From contig CAJTIM010000005.1 of NCBI GenBank assembly GCA_910576325.1, positions 1 through 64,000 on the forward strand: a stretch of DNA of 64,000 bases. Reading direction: 5' to 3'. Below the pieces are notes generated by a model. It saw only the letters and a list, made by a program, of their open reading frames with translations, did not search any database and was not told where the DNA came from. Positions 8,393-16,938 of this stretch are shown here, in pieces (within the stretch, counting starts at the first letter, position 1; each line of letters opens with the position of its first letter). The position numbers were made by a program, and so were the translations under genes. Source of the DNA: Clostridia bacterium (GTDB lineage: Bacteria; Bacillota; Clostridia; Lachnospirales; Lachnospiraceae).

Positions 8393-8450
8393 AGTCTTTT
8401 CATGCACATATAATATGAGTGAGAGAAAAGCAGATGGCTTCAATGCAATG

Positions 8451-9329
8451 CTAAGAACTGGAAAGCTTCTTACAGAGCATACGGATATATTCAGGGTCCG
8501 TACCGCAGCAGCCGCCCAAGAGGGAAGCGCCGGCCTTGTGCAGCGTTTCCATATGGAGGGCAAATTCTTCCGGCCCCATACTGTAAACGGCCTCCCCCGT
8601 CTCCGTAATCTTCGGCATCCCGGCGTTGGGCTTGGCAATCACGGGGATAGAGACGCGCTCCCGGATTCCGGCAATCACGGCCTCCAGTTGATCCGGACCC
8701 ACGGAGCAGTTGCAGCCGACGGCGTCTGCGCCTACGGCCTCCAGGGTTTCCAGGGCGTCATAGATATTGCCGCCAAAGAACAGGCTTCCGTCGGATTCTA
8801 TGGTCAGACTGCAGAGAACGGGAAGATCGCAGACCTCCGAAGCAGCGTCCAGAATCACCATAGTTTCATCGGCCGCCATCATGGTTTCCGCTGTCAGAAG
8901 ATCCACACCGGCCTCAGCCAGACAGGAGATCTGCTCTTTATAGGCTTCAAAAAGGATATTGTAGGGCATCTCGCCCATAGGCTCCATTAATTTTCCGGTG
9001 GTGCTGATATCACCGGCAACCAGAGCCTTCCCGGCAGCCGCTTCCTTTGAAATACGCACCAAATCATGGTTCAGCCGCCTTGTCTCATGGGCAAGCCCGT
9101 GGCTTCCGAGGCTGATAGGGTTGGCCAGGAAGGTAGGGGCGTAAACAATGTGGGAACCGGCTTCAATATAAGCTTTTTGTAATTGAATCAGCGGTTCCGG
9201 GTGCTCGGCAATCCACTTTTCCGAGCAGATTCCCCGGGGCATGCCTGCCTTCAGGAGATTGGAGCCGGTGGCCCCGTCCAGAATCAGCGGGCCTTCGGCA
9301 ATGCGCTGCTGAAATTCATGTTTTGTCAT
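8451..9329 (-). CDS. Homocysteine S-methyltransferase family protein
   Basis: 292 aa, one Hcy-binding TIM-barrel domain. LDGATGSNL near the start and the three zinc ligands (GCNCSVG near residue 207 and GGCCGTD near 275) are intact, so zinc-thiolate chemistry is likely. Domains of cobalamin MetH are absent, so it is either a stand-alone methyltransferase (MmuM/BhmT-like) or a partner of a split MetH. Methyl donor unknown. Ribosome binding site GGGGAGG. Confidence 0.85.
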   Translation of the reverse strand: MTKHEFQQRIAEGPLILDGATGSNLLKAGMPRGICSEKWIAEHPEPLIQLQKAYIEAGSHIVYAPTFLANPISLGSHGLAHETRRLNHDLVRISKEAAAGKALVAGDISTTGKLMEPMGEMPYNILFEAYKEQISCLAEAGVDLLTAETMMAADETMVILDAASEVCDLPVLCSLTIESDGSLFFGGNIYDALETLEAVGADAVGCNCSVGPDQLEAVIAGIRERVSIPVIAKPNAGMPKITETGEAVYSMGPEEFALHMETLHKAGASLLGGCCGTDPEYIRMLCKKLSSS

Positions 9330-9385
9330 AGGAATTCCTCCCCTTGTATTCGTCAGATGTTGTTAAGGGGTATCTTTATCTTAAT

Positions 9386-9727
9386 GTAAGCAAGGCGGTA
9401 AGCCGGGTTATGTCGTGAATGTTCATCTATCTAGCTCTGCCGTCGCCAGCAGAGTCAAGCGACCTACCTGAAACAGCCGGGCAGGCTTATGTTTCGTTTC
9501 GGTCTTGCTCCGGATGGGGTTTACATATGCCCCGTCTGTTACCAGACGGGCGGTAGTCTCTTAAACTGCCCTTCCACCCTTACCAGTTGCCTGGCGGTAT
9601 ATTTCTGTTGCACTATCCTTGGAGTCGCCTCCACCGGACGTTATCCGGCATCCTGCCCTATGGAGCCCGGACTTTCCTCACCTGACGCCTTTCGGCATTG
9701 TCAGCCGCGAACATTTACCTTACTTAC
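9386..9727 (-). ncRNA. rnpB: RNase P RNA
   Basis: On the minus strand GAGGAAAGTCCGGGCTCC follows the 5' helix, the hallmark of bacterial RNase P RNA, and ACATAACCCGGCTTACCG closes the 3' end. P1 pairs GTAAGTAAGG (9727-9718) with CCTTGCTTAC (9395-9386), which sets the approximate ends. Length about 342 nt. It is the catalytic RNA that matures tRNA 5' ends. Confidence 0.95.
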
Positions 9728-9772
9728 GGTTATTTATTCTAGCACAATCTCATTTTACTGGCAATCCCTTTC

Positions 9773-10738
9773 TTAAGCGCCCCATTCATGCCGAAACTGC
9801 AGAGGCGTCTTCCCCTCGGCCTTTCGGAAGGAAGAAATAAAATAGCTGGGCGTATCAAATCCAAGAGCTTCGGCAATATCGCCTATTGACAGAGTAGACG
9901 CCCTGAGAAATTCCTTCGCCTTATTAATGCGCAGGTTTTTCTGAAATTCCCTGGGGGTTGTATGCAGATACAAATGAAACTGCTTGTGGAGATAAAACTT
10001 GTTTACATAAAATTTTTCCGCAAGAAAATCCAGGGTAATCCGTTCCTGATAGTGCTCGGCAATATAGTTCCGCACTTCAAAAACAAATTTAGGCGGCGTC
10101 TGCAGCAAAAGCTTATCCTCGTGCTCCAGCACAGACAGAACGCAATTGGACAAAAGCGTGCTGATCTGGGCGGAGGCCTTTATGTCCGTCTGATAATCCG
10201 TATAAAATTCCGCACTGTAATCACGAATCAGATTTCGGATCAGTTCAACAGATTCCGGTATCCGCAATACGCTTTTGGGAGAGCCGTGATTGGCCTCCAA
10301 AAAGCATTTATAATATTCCTGCGCGTCGCCTCCCCAAAAATGAATCCATATCACGTTCCAGAAATCCGACCTGGGAGACGTGGAATAATAGTGCGGCTGC
10401 CTGCAGTCAATCAAAAAGAACTCGCCCTTTTGGGTGTAATATTCCTGATTGTTATATCGGAGAAATCCTTCTCCGTCTAATGTGATTTTCAGGAGAAAAG
10501 AGGGCAGATGAGTCCGGGTGGTCATATAATTCTGTCCGGTGACAAACTCCCCCAGCTCCTGCACATAAGGCAGGCGTATCCTGGCCATAGGATGTGTGTT
10601 GGCGATAAACCACCTGGAATCTGTGGAGACATCCAGATTATACTGAATAAAATCTGATTTTACCTGGGTTTCCCCGTCATGCTGAAATTGCGGAAAGCTG
10701 ACAAGATTTTTCCCCTGTGACTGTAACTGTTCTGCCAT
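9773..10738 (-). CDS. AraC-family transcriptional regulator
   Basis: 321 aa from the ATG preceded by AAAGGAGG; an upstream in-frame ATG at 10789 has no such site. N-terminal cupin-like sensing domain (GEFFLIDCRQPHYYSTSPRS, IHFWGG), C-terminal double HTH (LDFLAEKFYVNKFYLHKQFH, IGDIAEALGFDTPSYFISSF). It is divergent from the asparaginase/transporter/aspartase genes across a 338-bp AT-rich gap, so it is the likely regulator of that locus; the ligand is inferred only. Confidence 0.88.
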   Translation of the reverse strand: MAEQLQSQGKNLVSFPQFQHDGETQVKSDFIQYNLDVSTDSRWFIANTHPMARIRLPYVQELGEFVTGQNYMTTRTHLPSFLLKITLDGEGFLRYNNQEYYTQKGEFFLIDCRQPHYYSTSPRSDFWNVIWIHFWGGDAQEYYKCFLEANHGSPKSVLRIPESVELIRNLIRDYSAEFYTDYQTDIKASAQISTLLSNCVLSVLEHEDKLLLQTPPKFVFEVRNYIAEHYQERITLDFLAEKFYVNKFYLHKQFHLYLHTTPREFQKNLRINKAKEFLRASTLSIGDIAEALGFDTPSYFISSFRKAEGKTPLQFRHEWGA

Positions 10739-11076
10739 AATTCGACCTCCTTTTGCATTCATGTTCGGATTCCGCTCTTCAATTTTCACCGGGGAGTTAA
10801 AACCAAGATTGTGATATTTTCAATCAAGATCTCATGATGACAACTTCGGAAAACAGGAATATAATTATCGAAAACATACAACAAAAACTTGAAAAAGTAT
10901 AAATAAATATACAAAATCATTAACGATTGTTTCTTGTAGGCCATTATTGTACTATATTTTGTAAAAAAATACAAGAAAAAAAGCGTTTGTTTTTGTAGTA
11001 ATATTTTGCTTTTTCGTACATCTTTGTTAAATCCTTATACAAAAAATAAGTCTAAATTGAGGAAAGGAAGCTGTCA
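10739..11076. promoter_or_regulatory. AT-rich divergent control region
   Basis: 338 bp without a credible gene between the divergent AraC regulator and the asparaginase gene. It contains several T-rich tracts with TTTTGTA/TACAA-type direct and inverted repeats (about 10915-11045), plausible AraC operators. No textbook -35/-10 pair could be fixed. Confidence 0.45.
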
Positions 11077-12087
11077 ATGAATACACAGGTTTTATTTAAC
11101 GAATACAGGGAAGGAATATTGGAATGTATTCATTACGGAACGGTATGCGTGGTAAACAGTCAGGGAATTTTGGCCTCCGCAGGGGACACGGACTGGCTCT
11201 GCTTTTACCGGAGCGCATCCAAGCCCATACAATCACTCCCCGTTCTGCTTCATGGACTGGATAAAAAATATGGACTGACAGAAGAAGAAACAGCCATATT
11301 TTCAGGCTCCCATTGGGCAGATGAGGAGCATGTCCGAATATTGGAATCCATTCTTGCAAAAACAGAGTTAAAAGAAGAGCAGATGGTTATGCTTCCCACC
11401 TACCCCAATCGGGCAGAGCGAAAAGAGCAGCTGATAAAAGAGCATATGCCTATGCGTAAAATCTATCACAACTGCTCCGGAAAGCATCTTGGGATGATGC
11501 TCCTTGCACGGGAATTGGGTGAGCCTGTAACGGATTACTGGAAGAGGGAGAGCCGGACTCAAAAAGAGATTTTGAGTGTCATCACTCAGATGACCGATGT
11601 ACCGGTGCCGGACATCCGGATTGGTGTGGACGGCTGCGGAGTTCCGGTTTATGCGGTTCCCTTTCACGCAATTGCCGCCTCCTATCTGCGGCTTTCACAG
11701 CCTGAGCTTATTAAGGATGCGGCTCTTCGCCGGGCTGTGGAGCACAATATGGACATCCTACACCGGTATCCCAATATGATTGCGGGAAAGGACATTATCT
11801 GTTCAATTCTTGCATCAAGCCCCGATCTGGTGGGGAAAAGCGGCGCCCTGGGCGTCTATGCCGTGGGAATCCGTTCCCTCGGACTTGGAATTGCAGTAAA
11901 AATCATGGATGGGAGCCATGATGAATTTGCCGCTGCCGTACTTCAGGTTTTTGAAGAACTCGGCTATGACGATCCCGAAATTATTTCAAAAATAAAGGAA
12001 GCTTATTCCGATATTATCCTGAATGACAACAGGGAGGAGGTGGGCTTTCGCAAGGCTGTATTCAGGCTGTCACATGAAACCGAATAG
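11077..12087 (+). CDS. Asparaginase, Asparaginase_II (thermolabile, ReAV-like) family
   Basis: 336 aa, covering the whole family length. Conserved blocks: FYRSASKPIQSLP near residue 45, SGSHWADE near 90, HNCSGKHLGM near 135, GVDGCGVPVYA near 190, and GKSGALGVYA near 262. The family hydrolyses L-asparagine to aspartate and ammonia. No signal peptide, so cytoplasmic. Ribosome binding site GAGGAAAGGAAG. First gene of a run ending in aspartase, which supports asparagine breakdown. Confidence 0.85.
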   Translation: MNTQVLFNEYREGILECIHYGTVCVVNSQGILASAGDTDWLCFYRSASKPIQSLPVLLHGLDKKYGLTEEETAIFSGSHWADEEHVRILESILAKTELKEEQMVMLPTYPNRAERKEQLIKEHMPMRKIYHNCSGKHLGMMLLARELGEPVTDYWKRESRTQKEILSVITQMTDVPVPDIRIGVDGCGVPVYAVPFHAIAASYLRLSQPELIKDAALRRAVEHNMDILHRYPNMIAGKDIICSILASSPDLVGKSGALGVYAVGIRSLGLGIAVKIMDGSHDEFAAAVLQVFEELGYDDPEIISKIKEAYSDIILNDNREEVGFRKAVFRLSHETE

Positions 12088-12150
12088 TCCGGCCTTTGCC
12101 TGATTATTCCCTATAATCTATCGATAAGCATGAAGGAGATAAGAAATCGA

Positions 12151-13326
12151 ATGGAACAAAAATTTGTAAAAATTCCAAGAGAAGAATATCCTGCGCGTTG
12201 GGAAAAGGTTCAAAGGATTATGAAAACGCATGGACTGGATATGATTTTAACCTATAGCGACGAAAGGGCAACATACGGAAACGCTTATGCCAGATATTAT
12301 GCGGATCTTCAGACTCATTTTGAGCCCGTCCTGATACTCTTCCTGCCTGATCGGGATCCGCTGCTGTTAGTCGGTCCGGAGACGGACGGCTACGCGACGG
12401 AGCGTTCCGCCATAAAGGATATTATCGTTTTAAGCGAATTTTCTGCCGAGGACGAGGATTATCCCTTTAGCGTTGTGGTTCCTCTGAAAGACGTCATCAG
12501 GAAATACATTCCGGGCGATCCTAAAAAGGTAGGATTTGCCCCGAAGGTACATATGGGCGCAGCAATCTATGAAGCGATGCTCAAGGCCTGTTCTACTGCC
12601 GAGATCATAGAAGCCGATAAGCTGATTGAGCCCATGAGAGGCATAAAATCCGAAAGCGAGATTGCCGTTATCCGCAAGGCCTATGAGATTGCCGAGCTTG
12701 GAATGAAGGCTGCGATTGATGCGTTAAAGCCTGGTATCACTGAGCGGGAGCTTGCCGCAGAAGCGGAGTATGTTATGCGAAGAGCCGGGGCGGAGTGTTA
12801 TGGAATTGACCCGATTATTGCCTCCGGTCCCAATGTAAAGCATATTCTGGCCAGAACCACAACCAGAACCATTGAAGAAAATGATGCGGTTATCATTACC
12901 CTGGCGCCCAGATATGAGGGCTATCATGGAGCCATTGCCCGCACGGTTCTGTTGGGGAATCCCAGGCCCGAGATAAAGACGGCTGTGGAAGCTATGATTC
13001 GCGCCCAGGAAACCTGCGGAAAAAATCTGCTTCCCGGTAATGTGGGAAGCGAAGTGGAGGCTATGGGACGAAAAATCATGGCGGAAGCGGGATACGAAAA
13101 GAACTTTATGTACTCCGGGCTTCACAGCGTGGGCGTGATTGAATTTGAGCCTCCCATATTAGGTCCTTCCAGTACAACGGTAATAGAAAAAAATATGGTC
13201 ATCTCCGTGGATATTCCGTTGTTTGAGGATGAAGTGGTAGGCGGCATGCGATTGGAAGAAGGATACCTGATTACGGAAGACGGTCCCAAGAAAATCTCTG
13301 GGATTCCGTTTATGGTAGAAAAGTAA
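12151..13326 (+). CDS. M24/creatinase-like 'pita-bread' protein lacking key metal ligands
   Basis: 391 aa from the ATG after AAGGAGATAAG (the in-frame ATG at 12130 precedes that site and is unlikely). N-terminal creatinase-type domain to about residue 155, then the M24 fold. In metal-dependent Xaa-Pro peptidases two Asp ligands lie in L-I-D-x-G and SDxTRT; here the matching segments are IITLAPRYEG and HGAIART, with no Asp. His (GLHSVGVIEFE) and the last Glu (MRLEEGYL) remain. This pattern recalls creatinase, which hydrolyses a C-N bond without metal. The likely substrate is a small amide or amidine linked to Asn/Asp supply, not established. Confidence 0.75.
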   Translation: MEQKFVKIPREEYPARWEKVQRIMKTHGLDMILTYSDERATYGNAYARYYADLQTHFEPVLILFLPDRDPLLLVGPETDGYATERSAIKDIIVLSEFSAEDEDYPFSVVVPLKDVIRKYIPGDPKKVGFAPKVHMGAAIYEAMLKACSTAEIIEADKLIEPMRGIKSESEIAVIRKAYEIAELGMKAAIDALKPGITERELAAEAEYVMRRAGAECYGIDPIIASGPNVKHILARTTTRTIEENDAVIITLAPRYEGYHGAIARTVLLGNPRPEIKTAVEAMIRAQETCGKNLLPGNVGSEVEAMGRKIMAEAGYEKNFMYSGLHSVGVIEFEPPILGPSSTTVIEKNMVISVDIPLFEDEVVGGMRLEEGYLITEDGPKKISGIPFMVEK

Positions 13327-13351
13327 CTGAAAAACAGCAGTATTTACAACT

Positions 13352-13842
13352 GTGTCGAAGCGACTAAAAGTAAAGTCGCAAAGGCGCACGAGAGGAACTT
13401 TTATGAGTGCCCTTTCGAATAAAAGTTTCTCTCATTACAGGTGCGCCGAAGTGACTTTACCCTTTAGTGCCGTCGCGCAGCGACTAAAGTAAAGTCGCAA
13501 AGGCGCACGAGAGGAACTTTTATGAGTGTCCTTTCGAATGAAAGTTGCTCTCATTACAGGTGTGTCGAAGCGACTTTACTCTTTAGTGTCGTCGCGCAGC
13601 GACTAAAGTAAAGTTGCAAAGGCGCACGAGAGGAACTTTCATGAGTGCCCTTTCGAATGAAAGTTGCTCTCATTACAGGTGTGTCGAAGCGACTTTACTC
13701 TTTAGTGCCGTCGCGCAGCGACTAAAGTAAAGTCGCAAAGGCGCACGAGAGGAACTTTCATGAGTGCCCTTTCGAATGAAAGTTGCTCTCATTACAGGTG
13801 TGTCGAAGCGACTTTACTCTTTAGTGCCGTCGCGCAGCGACT
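13352..13842. repeat. 119-bp tandem repeat array (about four units) built of hairpins
   Basis: The landmark GGCGCACGAGAGGAACTTT recurs at 13383, 13502, 13621 and 13740, exactly 119 bp apart. Each unit holds a hairpin (GAGAGGAACTTTTAT with ATAAAAGTTTCTCTC, or the TTTCAT/ATGAAA variant) and a second, larger hairpin (GCGACTTTAC with GTAAAGTCGC across the unit border). Unit differences keep the stems mostly paired. A single copy lies at 33021-33130. The array separates the M24 gene from the transporter genes and contains no credible gene. Confidence 0.9.
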
Positions 13843-13861
13843 TTTAATAGGAGGAAAAAGA

Positions 13862-14722
13862 ATGATGAAACAAATGACGAAGAAGCTTATGGCTGCCCTG
13901 TTAACGGTTAGTATGGCAGCAGGACTGATGATAGGATGCGGTTCCAAATCCGCCGGTTCTGACGCGGCAGGCGGCGCTGCGGCGCAATCCGGAAGCGGCA
14001 GCCCCACATTGGACAAAATTCTGGCAGACGGCAAGATAGTAATCGGCTGTTCCTTAAACGGAGCCCCTATAGGCTTTACGGATGACAGCGGCACCCCTAT
14101 GGGCTATGACGTAGACTGGGCAAACCGCCTGGGAGAAGTCCTTGGGGTAGAGGTTGAAATTCAGAATGTGGATGCGGAAACACGTCTTCCGGCTCTGACC
14201 TCCGGCCGTGTGGACGTACTCTTTGCCAATACCACCGGCAATCTGGAGCGTGCTCAGACGGTTGACTTTACGATGCCGTATCTGCGCTGCGGTGTTAAAA
14301 TGATTACTGCGGCAGGATCCAATCTGCATACCATTGAAGATCTCAACGATCCAAGCATCAATGTGTCCGTTAACCGGGGCTCTACCGGCGAGGCTCTTGT
14401 AACACAGTATGCACCCAATGCAAATATTCTCTATGTAGATAACTTTACGGATTCCGTTCTGCAGCTGGAGCAGGGCAAAGCAGACGCTTCCTTTGAAGAC
14501 AACACCGTAGTAGACTATGCTGCTTCCCAGAATGATAAGTTAGAGGCTCAGGAAGGTCTTTATACCTCAGATCCCATCTGCGTTGTATGCCGCAAGGGCG
14601 ACATGGAATTCGTCCGTTACCTGGATATGTTCGTATCATGGCAGATTAGCTCAGGATGGCAGGCGGAAACCTATGAGAAGTGGTGGGGAACAGAGCCGGC
14701 CGAGTTAGATTACATCTGGTAA
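13862..14722 (+). CDS. Amino-acid ABC transporter substrate-binding lipoprotein
   Basis: 286 aa from the ATG after AATAGGAGG. Lipobox LMIGC, then a low-complexity linker and a family 3 solute-binding domain (GKIVIGCSLNGAPIGFTDD, GYDVDWANRLGEVLGVEVEI, ETRLPALTSGRVDVLFAN). The frame is open upstream through the last repeat unit to 13760, but the ribosome binding site and signal peptide fix the start here. Followed by two permeases and an ATPase. Substrate probably Asn/Asp or a related polar amino acid, inferred from the flanking asparaginase and aspartase. Confidence 0.9.
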   Translation: MMKQMTKKLMAALLTVSMAAGLMIGCGSKSAGSDAAGGAAAQSGSGSPTLDKILADGKIVIGCSLNGAPIGFTDDSGTPMGYDVDWANRLGEVLGVEVEIQNVDAETRLPALTSGRVDVLFANTTGNLERAQTVDFTMPYLRCGVKMITAAGSNLHTIEDLNDPSINVSVNRGSTGEALVTQYAPNANILYVDNFTDSVLQLEQGKADASFEDNTVVDYAASQNDKLEAQEGLYTSDPICVVCRKGDMEFVRYLDMFVSWQISSGWQAETYEKWWGTEPAELDYIW

Positions 14723-14753
14723 TGAGCCAGCAAACCGAAAAGGGGTGATGCAC

Positions 14754-15413
14754 ATGTATAAACTAAATTTTAACTTTCTGAACAGGTATGGGGACATGCT
14801 GATTGACGGGATGAAAACCACCTTGCTGATTGTCTTCGGATGTCTGATCATTGGCTTTTTGTTGGGTACGGTTTTGGCTCTTTGCCGCCAGTCCCGCAAC
14901 AAGCTGATAAAGGGCACAGCCACAATATTTGTTGATATTCTGCGCAACACCCCTTTTCTTGTACAGCTATTCTTCTTTTACTATGGCCTTCCGGTACTGG
15001 GAATCCGGACGGGGCCGATCCCTACGGCAATCATTGCCCTGGGAATCAACACAAGCGCCCAGAACTGCGAGATCATCCGTTCCGGTCTTATGGCCGTAAA
15101 AAAAGAATACTATGAATGTGCGGCAGCTCTGGGGTATGGAAAAGTGCAGACGCTTCAATTGTTCGTTCTGCCCATTGCCTTCCGGCTTGCTTTCAAATCT
15201 CTGGTAAACAATTTCATCAATCTGGTGCTCACCTCGTCCGTGTGCTTCTCCATCACTGTGGTGGAGACTATGGGGGCAGCCAAGATTATTGTTGGAAGAA
15301 CCTCCAGACCATTCGAGATTTACCTGTTAATTTTACTTTGCTACTGTATCTTTACATACATTATCTCTTTTCTTGCGAAATTAGTAGATAAGAAGATACA
15401 CATTGTACTGTAG
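14754..15413 (+). CDS. Amino-acid ABC transporter permease 1 (HisM/GlnP type)
   Basis: 219 aa, start chosen at the ATG 8 bp after AGGGG. About five membrane segments. The cytoplasmic coupling loop (EIIRSGLMAVKKEYYECAAA, LGYGKVQTLQLFVLP) is the EAA motif contacting the ATPase. FLVQLFFFYYGLPVLG is typical of polar amino-acid permeases. Pairs with the next permease. Confidence 0.9.
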   Translation: MYKLNFNFLNRYGDMLIDGMKTTLLIVFGCLIIGFLLGTVLALCRQSRNKLIKGTATIFVDILRNTPFLVQLFFFYYGLPVLGIRTGPIPTAIIALGINTSAQNCEIIRSGLMAVKKEYYECAAALGYGKVQTLQLFVLPIAFRLAFKSLVNNFINLVLTSSVCFSITVVETMGAAKIIVGRTSRPFEIYLLILLCYCIFTYIISFLAKLVDKKIHIVL

Positions 15414-15424
15414 GAGGAACGAAT

Positions 15425-16090
15425 ATGTCATTTTACGATTATGCAAACCTGACGGGTAATGATGCCATGCAGTTCCTTCGGGCGGCAGGCGTCACCCTGT
15501 ATATTACAATTGTATCCCTGCTGATTGGGAGTATTCTGGGAATTGCCCTTGGAATTGTACGGTGTTCCAAGAACAAGGCAGTCTCAGCACTGCCGCTGAT
15601 TCTCATTGAGCCTTTGCGCAATTCCCCGCTTGTTACACAGCTGTTTTTGATTTATTACGGCCTTCCTATGGTCAGCAGCATTATGCTTGCCCCCTATCCG
15701 GCCGCTATATTGGCCATATCTCTGAATACGGCTGCTTTTATGGCGGTACTGGTACACAATTCCATCTCTGCGATTCCCCAGGGACAATGGGAAGCGGGAC
15801 TGGCATTGGGGCACAGCTCTGCCTCCACTTTCATTCATGTGATTGCCAGACAGGCCTTCCGGCTTTTGATTCCGCAGGCCATAACTCTGTATATCAGCCA
15901 GCTTCAGTGCTCTTCTCTGGTGGCGCTGATTGGAATTATGGATCTGACCAAGCTTGGACAGAATCTGGCTCTGCGGACTTTGAAACCATTTATGATCTAT
16001 GGAATTGTATTCCTGATTTATTACATTCTTTCCAGTCCCCTGTCAAAACTGGCCAGAGATTTGGAAAAGAAGCTGTCGTTTAACTATTAG
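15425..16090 (+). CDS. Amino-acid ABC transporter permease 2
   Basis: 221 aa, begins 11 bp after permease 1 with AGGAGG. Same architecture: RNSPLVTQLFLIYYGLP and coupling loop AVLVHNSISAIPQGQWEAGL. The two different permeases probably form a heterodimer. Confidence 0.9.
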   Translation: MSFYDYANLTGNDAMQFLRAAGVTLYITIVSLLIGSILGIALGIVRCSKNKAVSALPLILIEPLRNSPLVTQLFLIYYGLPMVSSIMLAPYPAAILAISLNTAAFMAVLVHNSISAIPQGQWEAGLALGHSSASTFIHVIARQAFRLLIPQAITLYISQLQCSSLVALIGIMDLTKLGQNLALRTLKPFMIYGIVFLIYYILSSPLSKLARDLEKKLSFNY

Positions 16091-16112
16091 GATAATGAGT
16101 GTTAGTGAGGGG

Positions 16113-16170
16113 AATATGCTTGCATATTCAACGAACGACGAATGACGATCATGAATCTCTGATTCATGAT
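16113..16170. repeat. Two intercistronic hairpins between permease 2 and the ATPase
   Basis: AATATG-cttg-CATATT (16113-16128) and a perfect 10-bp stem ATCATGAATC-tct-GATTCATGAT (16148-16170). No T-run follows, so they more likely adjust mRNA stability or translation than end transcription. Confidence 0.5.
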
Positions 16171-16194
16171 ATGACTGGGAAGGTGGGAAAAGAA

Positions 16195-16929
16195 ATGGCA
16201 ATGATTGAAGTAAAAAATGTTACAAAAAGCTTTGGAACTCTGACCGTATTAAAAAACTTTAACGTAGAATTTAACCAGGAGGGCGTTACGGTTCTTTTAG
16301 GCCCCAGCGGGACGGGAAAAAGTACGCTGCTTCGCTGCATCAATGGGTTGGAAACGGTAGATGAGGGAGATATTCTGGTAAACGGACGCTCCGTAAAAGA
16401 AAAAAAGAATCTCCGTGATATCCGTCTGGACTGCGGAATGGTGTTTCAGCGCACCGTACTGTTTCCGCATCTGAATGTAATGCAGAACCTGACTATGAGT
16501 CCTGTCAAGCTGCTGAAAATGGACAAAGCTAAGGCCGAAGAAAAAGCAATTTATTATCTCAAAAAGGTGGGTCTGGAATCAAAGGCAAAGGCTCTGCACA
16601 ATGAGCTTTCCGGCGGCGAGCAGCAAAGAATCGCCATTGCCCGGGCGCTTATGATGAATCCCAAGGCGCTGCTTTTGGATGAAATAACCTCCGCCCTTGA
16701 TCCGGAAATGACAAGCGAGGTTCTGAAAATATTGGAGAATCTTGCAGCGGAAGGCGTCTGTATGCTGTGCGTCACCCATGAAATGCAGTTTGCGAAGCAT
16801 GCTGCAAGCCGCATCATTTTTATGGACAAGGGTTCTATGGAAGCGGATGTTACTGCGGAAGAGTTTTTCTCAACCGTAAGAAAAGAAAATGAACGTATTG
16901 CCAAATTCCTTAATTTTATCGGAGAATAA
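16195..16929 (+). CDS. Amino-acid ABC transporter ATP-binding protein
   Basis: 244 aa from ATG 16195 (a second ATG two codons later is possible; the ribosome binding site AAGGTGGG is weak). Walker A GPSGTGKST, Q-loop MVFQRTVLFPH, signature LSGGEQQRIAIARAL, Walker B LLLDEITSALDP, H-loop VTHEMQFAKH. Energises uptake by the neighbouring permeases. Confidence 0.92.
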   Translation: MAMIEVKNVTKSFGTLTVLKNFNVEFNQEGVTVLLGPSGTGKSTLLRCINGLETVDEGDILVNGRSVKEKKNLRDIRLDCGMVFQRTVLFPHLNVMQNLTMSPVKLLKMDKAKAEEKAIYYLKKVGLESKAKALHNELSGGEQQRIAIARALMMNPKALLLDEITSALDPEMTSEVLKILENLAAEGVCMLCVTHEMQFAKHAASRIIFMDKGSMEADVTAEEFFSTVRKENERIAKFLNFIGE

Positions 16930-16938
16930 CGAAACACT

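Noticed and set aside
8325..8990. Plus-strand ORF of 221 codons starting near the palindrome at 8345
   Set aside because: It is antisense to the homocysteine methyltransferase-like gene and begins within the repeat, so it is a chance frame.
9489..9840. Plus-strand ORFs in 9489-9840
   Set aside because: They lie opposite the RNase P RNA, which explains the sequence conservation and composition.
13352..13842. Possible CRISPR array
   Set aside because: Period is 119 bp with no distinct unique spacers; the whole unit repeats and is made of palindromes. No cas genes nearby.
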